Positions 32,927 to 44,010 of a DNA stretch of 49,775 nt are shown here, in pieces. Source of the DNA: Triparma columacea (Eukaryota > Sar > Bolidophyceae > Parmales > Triparmaceae); NCBI GenBank assembly GCA_030267965.1, contig BRYA01000248.1, forward strand, positions 1 to 49,775, read 5' to 3'. Made by a program: the position numbers and the translations under genes. Positions within the stretch are counted from its first letter, which is position 1. Each line of letters starts with the position of its first letter. The notes beneath the pieces are model-generated. The model had not been told where the DNA came from. It saw nothing but the letters and a program-made list of their open reading frames with translations, and made no database searches.

Positions 32927-33390
32927 CTTTCTCTTTTTGTTTTTATTCCCCCCTTTCGTTGGTGTCTCCCTTACGTTGCATTGGTTGCACTGGCTGTAAA
33001 TCATCTTCGTCGTCTCTGCGAATGTCCTTGTGGCTGGAGGTTCCAAGTCTAGGAGGTATAGTCCAGTCCTGCGGTGTAGTAATGGGAGTGCAGATGAGGG
33101 TATGACGGTGACTGCGTGTGTGTGAGGTTGATGTGTGTAAGTTGATGTGCGTAAGTTGGTGGGTGCGTGTGTAAGTGGTGTGTAAGTGGTGTGTAAGTGG
33201 GTGACTTCTGAAGAACCCTCATCCAGGGAGGACTTCCTTCGCTTGGATGATCCGGGGGGGCGGTATTCCTCAGAGTCCAAGTTCACCCTTGATTTCTTCG
33301 GCGATTTCGTGGATGATGGGGCTTGTGTGGTGTTCTTCGCTACGGACTTTGAGGGGCAGCCTTGCACTTCAGATGCCGGGTTGCAGTCTG
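32927..33390 (-). CDS. Possible short gene or 5' exon(s) of the Lys/Asp-rich gene
   Basis: A minus-strand open stretch with basic, Ser-rich sequence (STKSPKKSRVNLDSEEYRPP, SSKRRKSSLDEGSS) starts without an ATG after an acceptor-like AAAATAG. Two readings compete. (a) The frame continues to GGNKNKKRK at a GTGAGA donor (32927) and splices in frame to AGT-ATG at 32768, giving a longer N terminus for the next gene. (b) A CACCGCAG acceptor at about 33080 opens another frame (DWTIPPRLGTSS ... MQRKGDTNERGE) that stops at about 32960. The THTH-rich middle (CACACTTACACAC repeats) looks intronic. I cannot choose. Confidence 0.3.
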
Positions 33391-33902
33391 GCCTATTTTA
33401 ACTCCGTTTTGCAAATAAAAAGTGCCAGTTCGATCCGTATAATACATATTGATCGATGTGTATATAAATAAGATGGTGTTATGCAGTTGATAGTGATAAA
33501 TGTACACACCTTTCATTGTGGATCGAGGAAGAGTTTATTGAATATGACCCTATGTAGCTATTTATACGATCAATTTGTGATATTACTGTAGAAGAAAGCA
33601 AGAGAATACGACTTGATTACTTTTATCGCTCGAAATGCCCTTTAAAGCGATGAGAATGGGGTGGCTAAATTGGTGGCGTTTCCGAAATCAATGCCCTTGC
33701 CCCTCCTTCTTGCAAAGGGATCTGGATACTCCTCGTTAGGTTCAACCAGGACAAATAACGCTTCTGCGACTCCTACCCCTAGATCATGCGGATTGCGTAT
33801 TAATTAATCCGTTACGTTCCTTTTAAAAAATATCCCATTTCCACATGTCATAAAATCAATTGTGATTGTACTATATTCCCCTCCCCCCCCCACCTTAATT
33901 CG
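33391..33902. other. AT-rich intergenic region, no gene seen
   Basis: About 510 bases, visibly richer in A and T than its surroundings (ATACATATTGATCGATGTG, TATTAATTAATCC). It may hold the promoter of the upstream minus-strand exons and the 3' flank of the SDR gene. No ORF, tRNA or repeat is supported. Confidence 0.4.
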
Positions 33903-35201
33903 TCACGAGGTCACGATAAACACCTTCCCTTCAAGTTTCTCCTTCTCCCCTATCTCAATCGCCTTCTTCGTGTAGTACCTAATAAACTTCGCAATCTTAT
34001 CCTGCAGATCCCTATCCTTAAGCTCCGGGCAGTACTCCGTATTGTCAGTCAGCGGTCCCGTCGCGCCCCAGTACCAGGGGAATTTGTAAGGGCTAGCTAC
34101 AAGGCTACCGGTCTTATACTTCTCTTCGAAAGTAGGGTCAGTCGCCGCTGCTAAGAAACGATCAGCGGCAGCGTCGAGGGAGTGGAATACACCGACGCAA
34201 CGGAAGAGGAGAGAGAAGTTTGAAACGAGACACTTTAAGGGCTGAGGGAAACCGGTGTAGAATCCGGTTGCGGTACCACCGGGGGAGACGGAGACAAAGT
34301 ATATATTTGGATTCTCACGACCTGGGGGGTGGGGAAGGGGGGGGGTTGTCAGGGAGGGAAGTTTGTTTACGTTTTTGGAAAGTTTTTTACTTCCCGCCTC
34401 GGTACGTCCCGCCATCTATATCAACCCCCTTAGTTTATCTCCTTCTACGACGCCTCACCTAACTTGTTGATGAAAATGCTCAAGTAAGTCAAGTAATTCT
34501 GCATCCCGGCTATGAGACTCCTAACTTTCGTGTAACCATAAGGGGCCGTGTAAGGGAACACCTTGTACTGGGGGGGGGGGAGGGGGAGGGGGGGGGTTGA
34601 GTGTGTGTGTTTTGGTGCAAAAAATGATCTAGATGACAGACGTGTCGCGAGGCAACATACTTATCCCCCCCTCCCCTACCCCCCCACTTACATGAGATTT
34701 CCATCTCAGGTGTGTTTTGGGGTAAGGTTGAAAGCCCGTGAACAGCGGCACGCTCCTCTGCAGCTCCCCCCCCGAGCATATAACCCTCGCCCCCTCCTTA
34801 ACCCTCCCCAGCTTGATGGCCTCCTCTATGAATATAGCGTGCCCAAGAACTGAGGAACAGTAGGCGGGGGTTAGCTCGAGCTGTGGGTTGAGCCTATTGA
34901 AATCGGAGAGCTTGACGGAACCAGCGCTAAGTATTAACACGTCCACGCCGGGTTCGGGTAGTTTTGAAGCCGCCTCTAAGCAGCTTAATGGGTTGTCAAG
35001 GTCCAGCATAATGTACGATATTTTTACTTTGCTGTTATCACCAGTATGCGTAGCCAGCATGTCGACCGTGGCCTGACCGCGGGAGGATGAACGGGAGGTT
35101 ATTATCACGCGATCGAAACCGGGGTCCTGGACTATTAGACTCGCTGTCTTTAGACCTATACCGGAGGTTCCTCCAGTAACTACAAAGGTTTTACCAGACA
35201 T
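33903..35201 (-). CDS. Short-chain dehydrogenase/reductase, 3 exons, 345 aa
   Basis: NAD(P)-dependent oxidoreductase of the SDR superfamily. Exons 35201-34692, 34567-34459, 34321-33903; phases 0 and 1, in frame. Residues 3-16 hold the Rossmann start KTFVVTGGTSGIG; VIITSR at the end of beta 2 carries the arginine expected for NADPH; YIMLDLDN and VDVLILSAGS follow. The catalytic Tyr180-x3-Lys184 (YGYTK) sits at the start of exon 2, just where an intron interrupts. Then VSPGGTATGFYTGF is the usual P-G segment after beta 6. The long tail with PTFEEKYKTG and the layout recall protochlorophyllide-reductase- or WWOX-like SDRs, but the substrate cannot be named. No targeting peptide. Confidence 0.85.
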
Positions 35202-35692
35202 TGCAGGGACGGGGGGCGAAATTTTACGACGGAGGAGGGGGGGAGATTAGGTTAAAGGAGGGAGGAGAGAGGGGGCGGACCGAGGAAGTTAATGTAAGGG
35301 CAAAGTTTGAGTAAGTAGGTGATTATTCGGTAATTTTCTCGCAATGAGAGAGCGAATCAGCACGACCAGGAAAACGGATGTTTGGAAAAAATGGTTTGTT
35401 CTTCAGACCCCCGTTTCAACGATATTTATTATTTATCGCTGTTTTCTTAAGGGCCACATACACAAGACGCCTACGCAGTGTGTGAATTGCTTTACGGGGG
35501 TGTGTGCTAGTAAAATAGGTGGACCAGAAAATCTATTTATCTTTTTGCATCGATTGTATTGAGGGGTTTATACCTATACCTCTCTTTCCCTCCCTTCCCC
35601 CCCCCCCCCCCCACCCCTTGTTCCCCCACACGTATTCCCCGGCCCTTCCCTCGTTCCCTTCTTTCCTTCTTTCTTAAAAACTCCCCCCCTAC
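35202..35692. other. Intergenic: promoter of the SDR gene and 3' flank of LSm1
   Basis: Both neighbours are on the minus strand. The part near 35210-35340 should carry the SDR promoter. A 16-base C run with one A lies at about 35598-35615. No gene is supported; the 72-codon plus-strand ORF (35344) shows no domain. Confidence 0.4.
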
Positions 35693-36118
35693 TCAGTTGT
35701 TAAGGTCTGTATCAAAGTCCCAGCATTTCCCTCTCTTTTTCTCCTCCCCCTCATCTACCCTCTCCATGATCCTATTGAACTCCTTGAGCGGCACCTTTTT
35801 AAGTTTCCCACCCACCCCCATACTCTCAGCTTCTAGGTTATCAACTTCACCCATGATGACGATCTGGTCACCCTTGATAACCGTTGCGCCCTCCTCAACG
35901 TCCGTGTAGACTGGGTGCTTGCCGTTTTCGTTTGTCCAGCAGAAACGGCGCTCCTTAGACTGCTCGATTAGGACATTGCAGAACTGATCGAAGGAACGAA
36001 GGACACCGAGGATGTGACGGGAGTCGCGGAGGATTAGGAGGACGGGACGGTCTAACTGCTCAACTAATGAAGTCGAACCGGGAAGGTAACCGGGGACAGA
36101 ACCAAAGGGGAGGGACAT
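35693..36118 (-). CDS. LSM1: LSm1, U6-snRNA-like Sm protein of the mRNA-decay complex, 141 aa
   Basis: Subunit of the cytoplasmic LSm1-7 ring that binds oligoadenylated mRNA 3' ends and promotes decapping with Pat1. Single exon from ATG 36118. The Sm fold runs about 20-95: Sm1 motif in RPVLLILRDSRHILGVLRSFDQFCNVLI, with the D-Q-F-x-N loop; Sm2 in VIKGDQIVIMGEVD (I-x-G-D-x-I/V). The inserted WTNENGKHPVYTDVEEGA and the C-terminal extension (PLKEFNRIMERVDE) are usual in LSm1. Length agrees with human LSM1 (133). It is divergent from the SOUL gene, with about 600 bp between. Confidence 0.95.
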   Translation of the reverse strand: MSLPFGSVPGYLPGSTSLVEQLDRPVLLILRDSRHILGVLRSFDQFCNVLIEQSKERRFCWTNENGKHPVYTDVEEGATVIKGDQIVIMGEVDNLEAESMGVGGKLKKVPLKEFNRIMERVDEGEEKKRGKCWDFDTDLNN

Positions 36119-36712
36119 GGGGAAGGAGCGGAGGTGGTAGGAGGAGAGGAGAAGGGTTATTTATATATCTATATATGTATATATCGTGTGAGAGGCTGTT
36201 TGGAATGGCTGTTTGTTTTCTGCAGTTGGGTGTGGGATGGGGGGTAGGTGTGAGTGTAAAACAAAGGCAAGGCAGTGTTCGCTCCCTCCCGTCGATTCCA
36301 ATTTTGTCCAAATTTCATCCCAAAATGCGTTATAATACGTTGATAACCCTACATACAGTGTAATGAGAGTATAACCAGCATACACGTATGCATAACAGAA
36401 TATATAACGTACGTCTTGGTTTGTTGTTTTTGGGTTTGCAAAATTAGCTCTGTTTTTTCTTCGGATTTTCTCATTTTTGGACTTTTTGCTTTTCTCTCTG
36501 GTGGGTTTACGTTCCGCTTCTCTCCAATGCTGCTCTTTCACTTTTGTGGGCTTAGTACTCCAATAAATCTGCTCAATAAGTTGTATCGCGTAATTTTAGT
36601 GGCAATTGAGCTGGCTCGATGACCAGCGACCAGCTCAAGTTCTTTCTGGCTTTCTGGCTCTTACATATCTGTCTAACCCTTGATCCCCGCAGGAAAAGAA
36701 ATCCGGTGCACA
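36119..36712. promoter_or_regulatory. Divergent intergenic region LSm1 / SOUL
   Basis: 594 bases with a TATATATCTATATATGTATA stretch at about 36160-36181 close to the LSm1 start, and a CCCCGCAG acceptor-like site at about 36690 before the SOUL ATG, suggesting a 5' UTR intron in the SOUL gene. The small ORFs here look spurious. Confidence 0.45.
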
Positions 36713-37923
36713 ATGAAATACTGTTTGCTGATGTTGTGCACGCTGAGCGTAATCTTGTCAGAAGTGTCAGAAGCCCTCGTCTCCTCTTCCTGGCAAGCCC
36801 GCCTCGACAAAGCCTTCCTCTCTGTCGACGCATCCCCCGAGAGTCGCTTCAGGAACCTCCAGAAGGCTCTTCAGGACCCGCAGCTTCGAACGGACCTCCA
36901 GAAGGCTACCCAGGTCCTCAGAGATAAGGGCGCAAAGGAGGGTCACCCCGACGTTATCGATCTGCTCTTTCCCTCCGGCACGACTGCCCGTTCAGATTTG
37001 GAAGGCCTGTCTGCAATTAGGACACAAATCCCTGAGCTCACAGAGGACCTGCGTTCGCAAGTAAAGAAGTCCAGGCCTGCCGTGAAATTCTCAAACCGAC
37101 AGAGGCCCAAAACTAAGACCTCCTTCGACCTACCGAAGCCAGAGGAGATCAAGGACGAGTTCAAGAACATATTCAGGAGGTGAGAGAAAAGGGGGTTGTA
37201 CTGGATAACGACGTACATAGCCAATACTTTAGTATGCACTGTCGCTGCTGCGACTCCCTCATTGTTTCTAACGTCACGAACTTCCCTTCCATTGCGACAC
37301 CCTTCCCTCATCGCAGCACCCCCAAGGGTTTGAAGCAGCCCTCCTATGAAGTAATAAAAACCCTCCCCGATTCCGCTTCAAATGCAAGCGTTGAGCTCAG
37401 AAAGTACTCCGAATTCAAGGTCGCCAAGACCGACTCAATGTCAGGCGAGGGTTTCAACACTCTCGCCAACTACATCTTCGGAGGGAACGAAGACTCTATG
37501 AAAATGGATATGACCACACCAGTCCTAACCTCTGAAGGTAGCATGTCTTTCATATTAGACGCCGATGTTGAACCTCCCGAGCCGGAAGACGCGACTGTCG
37601 AGATCGAAACTATCCCCTCCCGCGTAGTCGCAGTTAAATCATTCCCAGGTCTCGTTACTACCGTAGGAGTCGAGCGGGAGAAAGACAAGCTGCTCTCCGC
37701 CCTCGAAAACGCGGGGGTTGCGGTTGAAGAGGAAGCTGAGCCGTTTGTGCTGCAGTACAACTCACCCTTGACGATACCGTGGAGAAGGAGGAACGAAATC
37801 GCGGTCGTTGTTGTGTTTGAGGAGGGAGAAGAGGGAGAAGAAGAGGAGGGGGGCAAGAGGGGCAATTCGTGGTATGAACGGGTTGAGGCTACGAGTTGGT
37901 ACGATGCAGGCGTTCGACTTTAA
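36713..37923 (+). CDS. SOUL/HBP heme-binding family protein, 2 exons, 357 aa
   Basis: Family members bind heme or other tetrapyrroles. Exons 36713-37179 and 37317-37923, phase 2 (CAG-G-AG|GTGAGAG, TCATCGCAG|C). Start ATG 36713 gives MKYCLLMLCTLSVILSEVSEA, a signal peptide; the upstream in-frame codon at 36680 is TTG. Residues about 25-155 are a helical, Arg/Lys-rich region (RFRNLQKALQDPQLRTDLQK). The SOUL domain covers about 165-350: PSYEVIKTLPDSASNASVELRKY, FNTLANYIFGGNEDSMKMDMTTPV (the family's F-x-x-L-x-x-Y-I-x-G ... M-T-x-P-V signature), and VLQYNSPLTIPWRRRNEI near the end. Targeting could be ER or, in a secondary-plastid alga, plastid; no clear Phe follows the cleavage site. Confidence 0.9.
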
Positions 37924-38282
37924 TTAGCTTAAAGACTGCCCTGCCGCCGAATTGAATTTCATCTACCTACACAACACTAACATTAATTGATTTCTACCCT
38001 TTTCACACCCAATAACCCAATCCATTCCAATTTCTCGTCTTAGCCTAAAGTCGTATAAATCCCTTATAAATCCCCGATACATTCCTCAGACATCCCTCAT
38101 ACACCCCTAATACACCCCCAAATCAGTAATTGAGGCTTGAATTGAGTTGAATTGAGGAAATAACTGACCTTCACGACGACAAACCACACTCGTCGACCAC
38201 AAAAATCTCTCAAATTCTCCTTAATACTACCACACACTCCTTAATACGCAATACAACTACACACACACCACACACACCCCAA
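37924..38282. other. Intergenic, tandem genes, promoter of PPWD1
   Basis: 360 bases with repeated ATCCC/ATACA-type words (CATACACCCCTAATACACCCC) and an ACACACACCACACACACCCC stretch just before the ATG of PPWD1. No ORF is supported. Confidence 0.4.
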
Positions 38283-40260
38283 ATGAAGCGTCCAAATCCC
38301 TCCACCCCCCCCCCAACCCATCTTTTAAACAGTCTCCCATCCTCGACCCGCTACACGGTTTCCTACATGCACAGGAGTCCCATAACCCTCTGTCTCCCCA
38401 TCCCTTTCAACGGTATGTTACTAACAGCTTCCACAGACGGTGTAGTTAAAATATGGAAGAGAACAGGTTCCAGACAAGCCGTAGAGTTCGTGAAGAGTTA
38501 CAGATCACACGACGGTTCCGCTCTCTGCGGTGCCGCTACTAGGGGAGCAAGCAGAGACGGGGGGGGGGGAGGTAGGACGGCCGTAACTGTGGGTGAGGAC
38601 GGTTGTATTAAGGTATACGATATGACTACGTTCGATGTTAGGGGTATGATTAACTGCGGTAAGGGTACGTTCGGGGGGTGCTGCGAGTTCGTCGGTAGGT
38701 CGGAGACCGGGCTTGCTGTTGCGGTTAAGGGGGGGGGAAACATCAACGTTTACGACCTAGATAAAATGGACAGCGCTCCAGTCAAGGTTATCAAGTGCCA
38801 CCCTGGTCAAGTCACGGGGATTTGGGTGGGGGGGGACGGGACGGCTGTTAGCGGTGACGACCTCGGCTTCCTCGAGGTCTGGGATGGGGGGACTAACAAC
38901 GACCTCCTTGAGGTCGGTAAGCCGCTACCTAACTCAAAGGTAACGTGGGAACTTGAGAAGAACGACTTGAGGTCACTGGCTAGGAAGAAGAACGGGGTGG
39001 TCGCGATAAAGGGACCCAAGGCGGGGGGGGGGGCCAAGTTCGCGGTTTATGGGAGCGACAGGAGGATCAGAGTATTCGACAGGGAGACTATGAAAGTTGT
39101 TGCCAAGTACAGCGACGCTGTTAAGAACATGGAGAAGGTGAGGAGAAGAAGAAAGAGAAAGAAATAGAGAAAGAGAAAGAAATAGAGAAAGAGAGAAACA
39201 CAAACCACAAACCACACCACATCCACCAAGATTGCCCTCACCTAACCCTAACCCCCCTTCTCTCCCCCCCCACCCAAACTAGACCGAGATGGAGCACTTT
39301 GACAACCTCCAGAAGGGAAGCATGGTAAACAGGGAGCGCGAGATGTCCTCCACCGGTCTCTCCGGCGTAGGTATGGACTGGTTAGGTGACGGTAGGATCC
39401 TGATCTTCCCAACAGGCTCAGGCATCCAGGTTGTCGACACTGAGACGCACCAAGTCCTCAGGACACTTGGAGGGAGGGACGCGGGGAACGTCAGGTTCCT
39501 GGGGGTTTGCGCGGCGGGGGACGACGGTAAAGTCGATAAGCAGCTAGCCCTCGCTAGGGGGAAGGGCAGTGGGGAAGCTGTCGACAGGACCAAGGAGGGT
39601 GAGGAAGGGAAAAGGGACCCGATGCTGGTGGCACTGGGGTGGGGGGCAAAGAGATTCTACGTCTTCAGCAAGTACGGGAAGGACGATGAGGAGGGGGGGG
39701 AAGAGGGGGAAAGGGACGTACTTAATGAACCCCCAGATAGGGAGGACCTACTACTAGGGAACCAGGGGAGGGGGGAGGACCCGAAACTTGGGAAGGAGGC
39801 TATCATAAGGACCACCATGGGGGACATCCACCTCAAACTATTCGGCGACCAGTGCCCGCGGACGGTCGAGAACTTCTCAGGTCACGGTAGGTCCGGTTAC
39901 TACGAGGGCACCGTAATGCACCGTGTAATCAAGGGCTTCATGCTCCAGATGGGCGACCCCAAGGGCGACGGCACGGGCGGTGAGAGTATATGGGGGGGAG
40001 AGTTCGAGGACGAGATAGTCCAGGGCCTCCGTCACGACCGCGCCTTCACCGTGAGCATGGCGAACGCTGGACCAGGGACGAACGGTAGCCAGTTCTTCGT
40101 GACCACTGTACCGACGCCGTGGCTGGACGGGAAACATACGGTGTTTGGGAGAGTTACGAGAGGGATGGACGTCTGTACGGCGATTGAAGGGACGGCTACG
40201 GACCATGCGGATAGACCGGTTACTGATATCAAGATTTTGAAGGTTGATATTATGAACTAA
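38283..40260 (+). CDS. PPWD1: PPWD1-like peptidyl-prolyl isomerase with WD40 domain, 2 exons, 610 aa
   Basis: Nuclear cyclophilin associated with spliceosomes; catalyses cis-trans isomerisation of X-Pro bonds. Exons 38283-39137 and 39283-40260 (GAGAAG|GTGAGG, CCAAACTAG|ACCGAG, phase 0). WD40 repeats occupy residues 20 to about 420 ([59 protein letters not shown]). The cyclophilin domain spans about 458-610: [19 protein letters not shown], catalytic Arg499 in [60 protein letters not shown]. Active-site Arg, Phe, Gln and Trp positions are present. Length is near human PPWD1 (646). The usual FCVHCRNGYY segment reads [10 protein letters not shown]. Confidence 0.95.
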
Positions 40261-40437
40261 AGGGGAGAGGGGGGGGAGGGGGGGTGGGGAGGAGGAAAAG
40301 GGAGAGGGGGGGGGGGGCTTATAATTAGGAAGCAAAGAGAGTAGCTCATGGAATGGACCACTTTTTATGACACCAGAGGCCAGAGGCCAGACCCAAAAAA
40401 ATCAAGGAGAAAAGATACAGCGACGCCATTTTAAAAG
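40261..40437. other. 3' flank of PPWD1
   Basis: Begins with a G-only and A/G-only stretch directly after the stop codon and ends with ATTTTAAAAG before a doubtful ORF. It contains a short tandem CCAGAGGCCAGAGGCCAGA. No gene. Confidence 0.4.
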
Positions 40438-40665
40438 ATGTCAAGGATGTTATCCCCAACCAGACTTCTCGACGCCGTCCTCATGGTCTCCGTCTCCTTG
40501 AGTATCGCCTACATTTCCGATCCCGTATGGATGTCTGGACCTTTGGCGCCATGTTCGTATACCCGCCGGTATGGCTACTCGGGAGCCTCGGTGTGTACGC
40601 GATGGCGCGCAAAATTTTATGCCTTTCGTTGCTGCTGGGAGAGGCGTAAAGGGGGTTGGAAGTGA
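40438..40665 (+). CDS. Possible small membrane protein, 75 aa, perhaps frameshifted
   Basis: From ATG 40438 the frame reads MSRMLSPTRLLDAVLMVSVS with a hydrophobic run LLDAVLMVSVSLSIAYI, then becomes Arg/Cys-rich. From 40528 a second frame carries ATG-GAT-GTC and reads MDVWTFGAMFVYPPVWLLGS then LGVYAMARKILCLSLLLGEA, which is also hydrophobic. The two together would make a two-span membrane protein if a single-base shift or a tiny intron lay near 40520. It is convergent with the EamA gene (stop at 40750). No family recognised. Confidence 0.27.
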   Translation: MSRMLSPTRLLDAVLMVSVSLSIAYISDPVWMSGPLAPCSYTRRYGYSGASVCTRWRAKFYAFRCCWERRKGGWK

Positions 40666-40749
40666 TCCGCAAGTAGGCAGGGTTGAAAAAAACCCTTGTC
40701 GCAATTCCTATAATAACATAGCTCAACTTAAATTGAATCCGTTTACTCG

Positions 40750-42708
40750 TCACATGACCTTGTCCCCAAGGATCTCCACCACGTCCACAGCTCCCACCAC
40801 CCCGTCTGTCACAATGTCCCCCAACTTCTCCACTGCCTCCTCGACTCCCTCGACCATTGGCTCAATGTTAGCCTGTAGATCGCTGACGACCCCCGTCGCC
40901 ACCACCCCCCCTCCCACGACCGCCGGGTTCGCAAGGAGCGCCTTCGGAGGGCTGTCCTCTTCCCACCCCTTGTCCTTGGACATCATACCGTCGAACCCTC
41001 CGGAGCTATAAACGCAGGCTCCGAGTATGACGGCCGCACCTACGGCTCCGTTTACACCGAAGACCTCGCCCATCACTACGGAAGCAAAGAGACTCCCCCA
41101 AACAGGCTACGAGTGCGGCGAGGGCGAAGCGAGGGCGGGGTACCGTCGGGTGTCAAGGGTTAGAATTAGGGTTACCGCCTTTTCTTCACATCCGGTCTCC
41201 TCCCCCCCCCCCCTCGCCGCGCCCCTTAAGCCTTCATATCCCCCTTCCCCCCTCTCTCTCACCTCAGTGCTGAATAGCATAGTCGTTTCACTGGCGCTCA
41301 AGTTCTTCATCGCCACAGTCTCCAGCCACACCGTAAGCGCCGTCGTAAAAAGTCCCGTCCAGACCAAGCTCCCCGCGATCTCCGGGTCTCTCATCCACCC
41401 TTCCACAACCTCCAATGTTGGGGGTGGTACACCACCACCGGAGGATAGCATGTAGATGTTAGCAACGGAGGCGACGGCGAGAAGCTGAGAGGCGGTTAAA
41501 CGGAGGGCTGATGTGGGGTGGGAACGCATGGCGGACTCCATCCTCCAGAAACCAACACCGAAAGTTAAGGGCTGGAGGTAGGTGGCTATCTCACCGGGGG
41601 AAAGGGTGGGGAGGGAAAAGGGATGCGAGCCTGACGAAAACAAAACGTGGGGAGAGGTTAGTTAGCAGAAGGTCGGGTGAGATCGGGGGTGGGAAATGAG
41701 GTCCCTCCTTTTTGTCTCTGTCCTTTCTTAAATTTCCTCACCTATTGCCGTAAAATCAAAGTCAGTAGGCATCTCCAGTACCCCCACCCCAACCATAGCT
41801 AGCGCGCACCCAATCGCCGTCGTGGTCGTTAGCTTTTTCCCCCCGAACGCGAAATCGAGGAGGGGGACAACGACTACGGCGAGACTGCAGATGAAGGCGG
41901 ACTTGCAAGCGGAGGTTGTCTCGAGACCAAGAGCCTGCGCGAGGTAACCGGCGGAATTCCAGACACCCACCTCAAGACCAGCAGCTATCACCTTGAGGTT
42001 CTCTGATGTTGAGGTCTTGGGAGAGGAGGATGATGAGGGGGGCTGCTGACCGATGTTTGTGAAGAGGAAGGGTGAGGTTGCCAGTGCCGCCAGGCCGAAT
42101 CGTATGGCAGCGCCGGCTGCAATGTCTACGTGGGTGTCGAGGATCTTTACGCACGCGAAGTTCGTTCCGTAGAGGGCTGCCGCGACTAGGACTAGGATGC
42201 GGGAGAAGTTCTTGGTGGTGTGGAAGGGTTGAGAGGGGGCGGGGGAGGGGGGGGAGAGGGAGAGGGGGGAGGGGAGGGGGGAAGAGGAGAGGAGGAGAGG
42301 GTCAAAGGGGGCAGGAGAGGTTATGGCAGCGTCAAGGGTGGCAGATCGTTGCATACGTTTGATGATTCGTTGGGGTTGTTTGGTAGATTGATGGGTAGAT
42401 TGATGGGAAGATTCACCCAGCGGTCGGTGTTCTTTGTATTTGTGCTTTTTAACTTTTCTTGAGACTTTGACGTACGTTGTTTGAAATGATGTTGTATTCT
42501 GATAACTATCTGGTGTCACAGTGGAGTGAAGTGTGGAGTATCTTTCGTTTAAGCCCTTGTTGATGCCGAGTCCAACAATCCCGACTCTGATTGCACTTGG
42601 CAAAAATGGCTTTAAAGGCTTCGTAGGGATTAAAAAACTAAATGATGATGCACAGTTTATAGCATATAGCAGACATAGACCTAAGAAAGATCCATTAGAT
42701 GTCCTCAT
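40750..42708 (-). CDS. EamA/DMT-family transporter, probably plastid-targeted, 3 exons, 563 aa
   Basis: Integral membrane carrier of the drug/metabolite transporter superfamily; substrate unknown. Exons 42708-41742, 41630-41263, 41106-40750, phases 1 and 0. N terminus MRTSNGSFLGLCLLYAINCA then SSFSFLIP is a signal peptide followed by an ASSF-type motif with Phe, the bipartite plastid signal of algae with red secondary plastids. A long Ser/Pro linker follows, then membrane segments (ILVLVAAALYGTNFACVKIL, AIRFGLAALATSPFLF, SAFICSLAVVVVPLLDFAF, TAIGCALAMVGVGVLEM, SLVWTGLFTTALTVWLETVA, PVWGSLFASVVMGEVFG, VGAAVILGACVY). The last exon has the family's EPVWAxLFAxxxxGE signature as E|PVWGSLFASVVMGE, split exactly by intron 2. 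An extra C-terminal 65-residue tail has an amphipathic helix (ANIEPMVEGVEEAVEKLGDI). A divergent promoter of 289 bp is shared with the hydrolase gene. Confidence 0.88.
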
Positions 42709-42997
42709 AAGGCCTGGGTGGGGGGGACTGGAAGGCAGATGTTTGGGAGCTGGGTGTCAAAAAGTGCAAGTGAGAGAGGCATTTTTGGCCTTTTTTTGAC
42801 CTTTTGCTCGCTTTTTCTCCCTTTTTTAGACCAACTCGAACTCGAGGCAAATCTTTTCTTCAACAACTACGAAAAGTAGTCAATTTTGTCCCCTACGAAT
42901 ATCAACGAAGATAGAGGCCTTTCGCAGGCAATTTATCATTCAATATAACCCTGAAAGCCCCAAAAGCACCGACCCACATCGACCCTCACTCTGGCAG
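42709..42997. promoter_or_regulatory. Bidirectional promoter, EamA transporter / hydrolase
   Basis: 289 bases between two divergent ATGs. T-rich on the transporter side (GCCTTTTTTTGACC, CTTTTTTAGACC). No clear TATA-like box. Confidence 0.45.
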
Positions 42998-44010
42998 ATG
43001 CTCTTATTTCTCCCCTTCTTTTTCCTTCTTACGACATCACCACTTACGACATCACCTCTTACATATCTATCATTTCACTCGTTATCATCTCCTTCCATCC
43101 TCTCTGATCCTCCCCTAATCCTCCTCCATGGTCTTCTCGGTCAAAGTAAGAATTTCGCAAACTTAGGATCACTCCTTGCTCTCTCAAACCCCACCCGTCC
43201 CGTGTACGCACTCGATCTCCGTAACCACGGCGGTAATCTCGGAGGCGCCTGGGGTTCCGACATGAGCTATGAGACCATGAGTAGTGACGTGCTAAATTGG
43301 ATGGACTGGAAAGGGGTTAGTAGAGCCACACTCATTGGACACAGCATGGGTGGGAAGGTGGCAATGGCAGCGGCGAGGAGCGAGAGGGGGAGGGAGAGGC
43401 TTGAGGGGCTGGCTGTTATCGATATTGCACCTGTTGAATATGAGCCTGGGGACGGGAGCATGTGGGAGGTTATAGAGAGAGTTATTGAAGCTTGCGAAGG
43501 GCTGGATTTGGAACAGGTGGCGACGAAGGTGGAGGCTAATAGGAAGCTGAAGGAGGGGGGGGTGGAGGATACTAACTTGAGGGGGTTTTGTTGCACGAAC
43601 TTGGAAAAGGTGAGCGGGGGGGAGATCAGTACTTGAAGTTATGATGAGCACGTCGTCAGCTTGCTGCTTAACTCGTCACGCCGCTCTCTCTCACTTACCC
43701 CCCCCCCCCCGCCCCTTAGGATGAGAGCGGGAAGTTACGATGGAAGGTAAACCTCCCGTCAATATCCTCCAATCTCTCCCAAATCGCAGGCTTCAAGTCC
43801 TCCGCCGACAGCCCCTACCCCGGGGACACGTACTTCATAGCCGGGGGCAACAGCAAGTACGTGAGGGTTAGGGACGTACCTAAGATCACGGAAATGTTCC
43901 CGAGGATGATGATCACGACTGTTAGGGGGGTGGGACACTGGGTACACGCGGAAAGCCCAACGGAGACGCTAGAGCTACTGCAGAAGTATTTAAGTAGAGA
44001 TAAGGGATGA
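42998..44010 (+). CDS. ABHD11-like alpha/beta hydrolase, 2 exons, 300 aa
   Basis: Serine hydrolase of the alpha/beta fold. Exons 42998-43609 and 43720-44010 (GGAAAAG|GTGAGC; CCCCTTAG|GATGAG, phase 0). N terminus MLLFLPFFFLLTTSPLTT is a signal peptide or anchor. Oxyanion HGLLGQSKNF at 44-53, DLRNHG at 73-78, nucleophile Ser116 in GHSMGGK, and the C-terminal His in GVGHWVHAE (277 or 280). HGLLGSxxNW, DxRNHG, GHSMGGK and GHWxHA are all characteristic of ABHD11/YbfF-type esterases. Length is near ABHD11 (about 315). Organelle targeting is likely (mitochondrion in animals) but not decided here. Confidence 0.92.

Noticed and set aside
39242..39256. Interstitial telomere-like CCTAACCCTAACCC
   Set aside because: Only about two repeat units inside the PPWD1 intron; likely a branch-site and pyrimidine tract, not a fusion scar.
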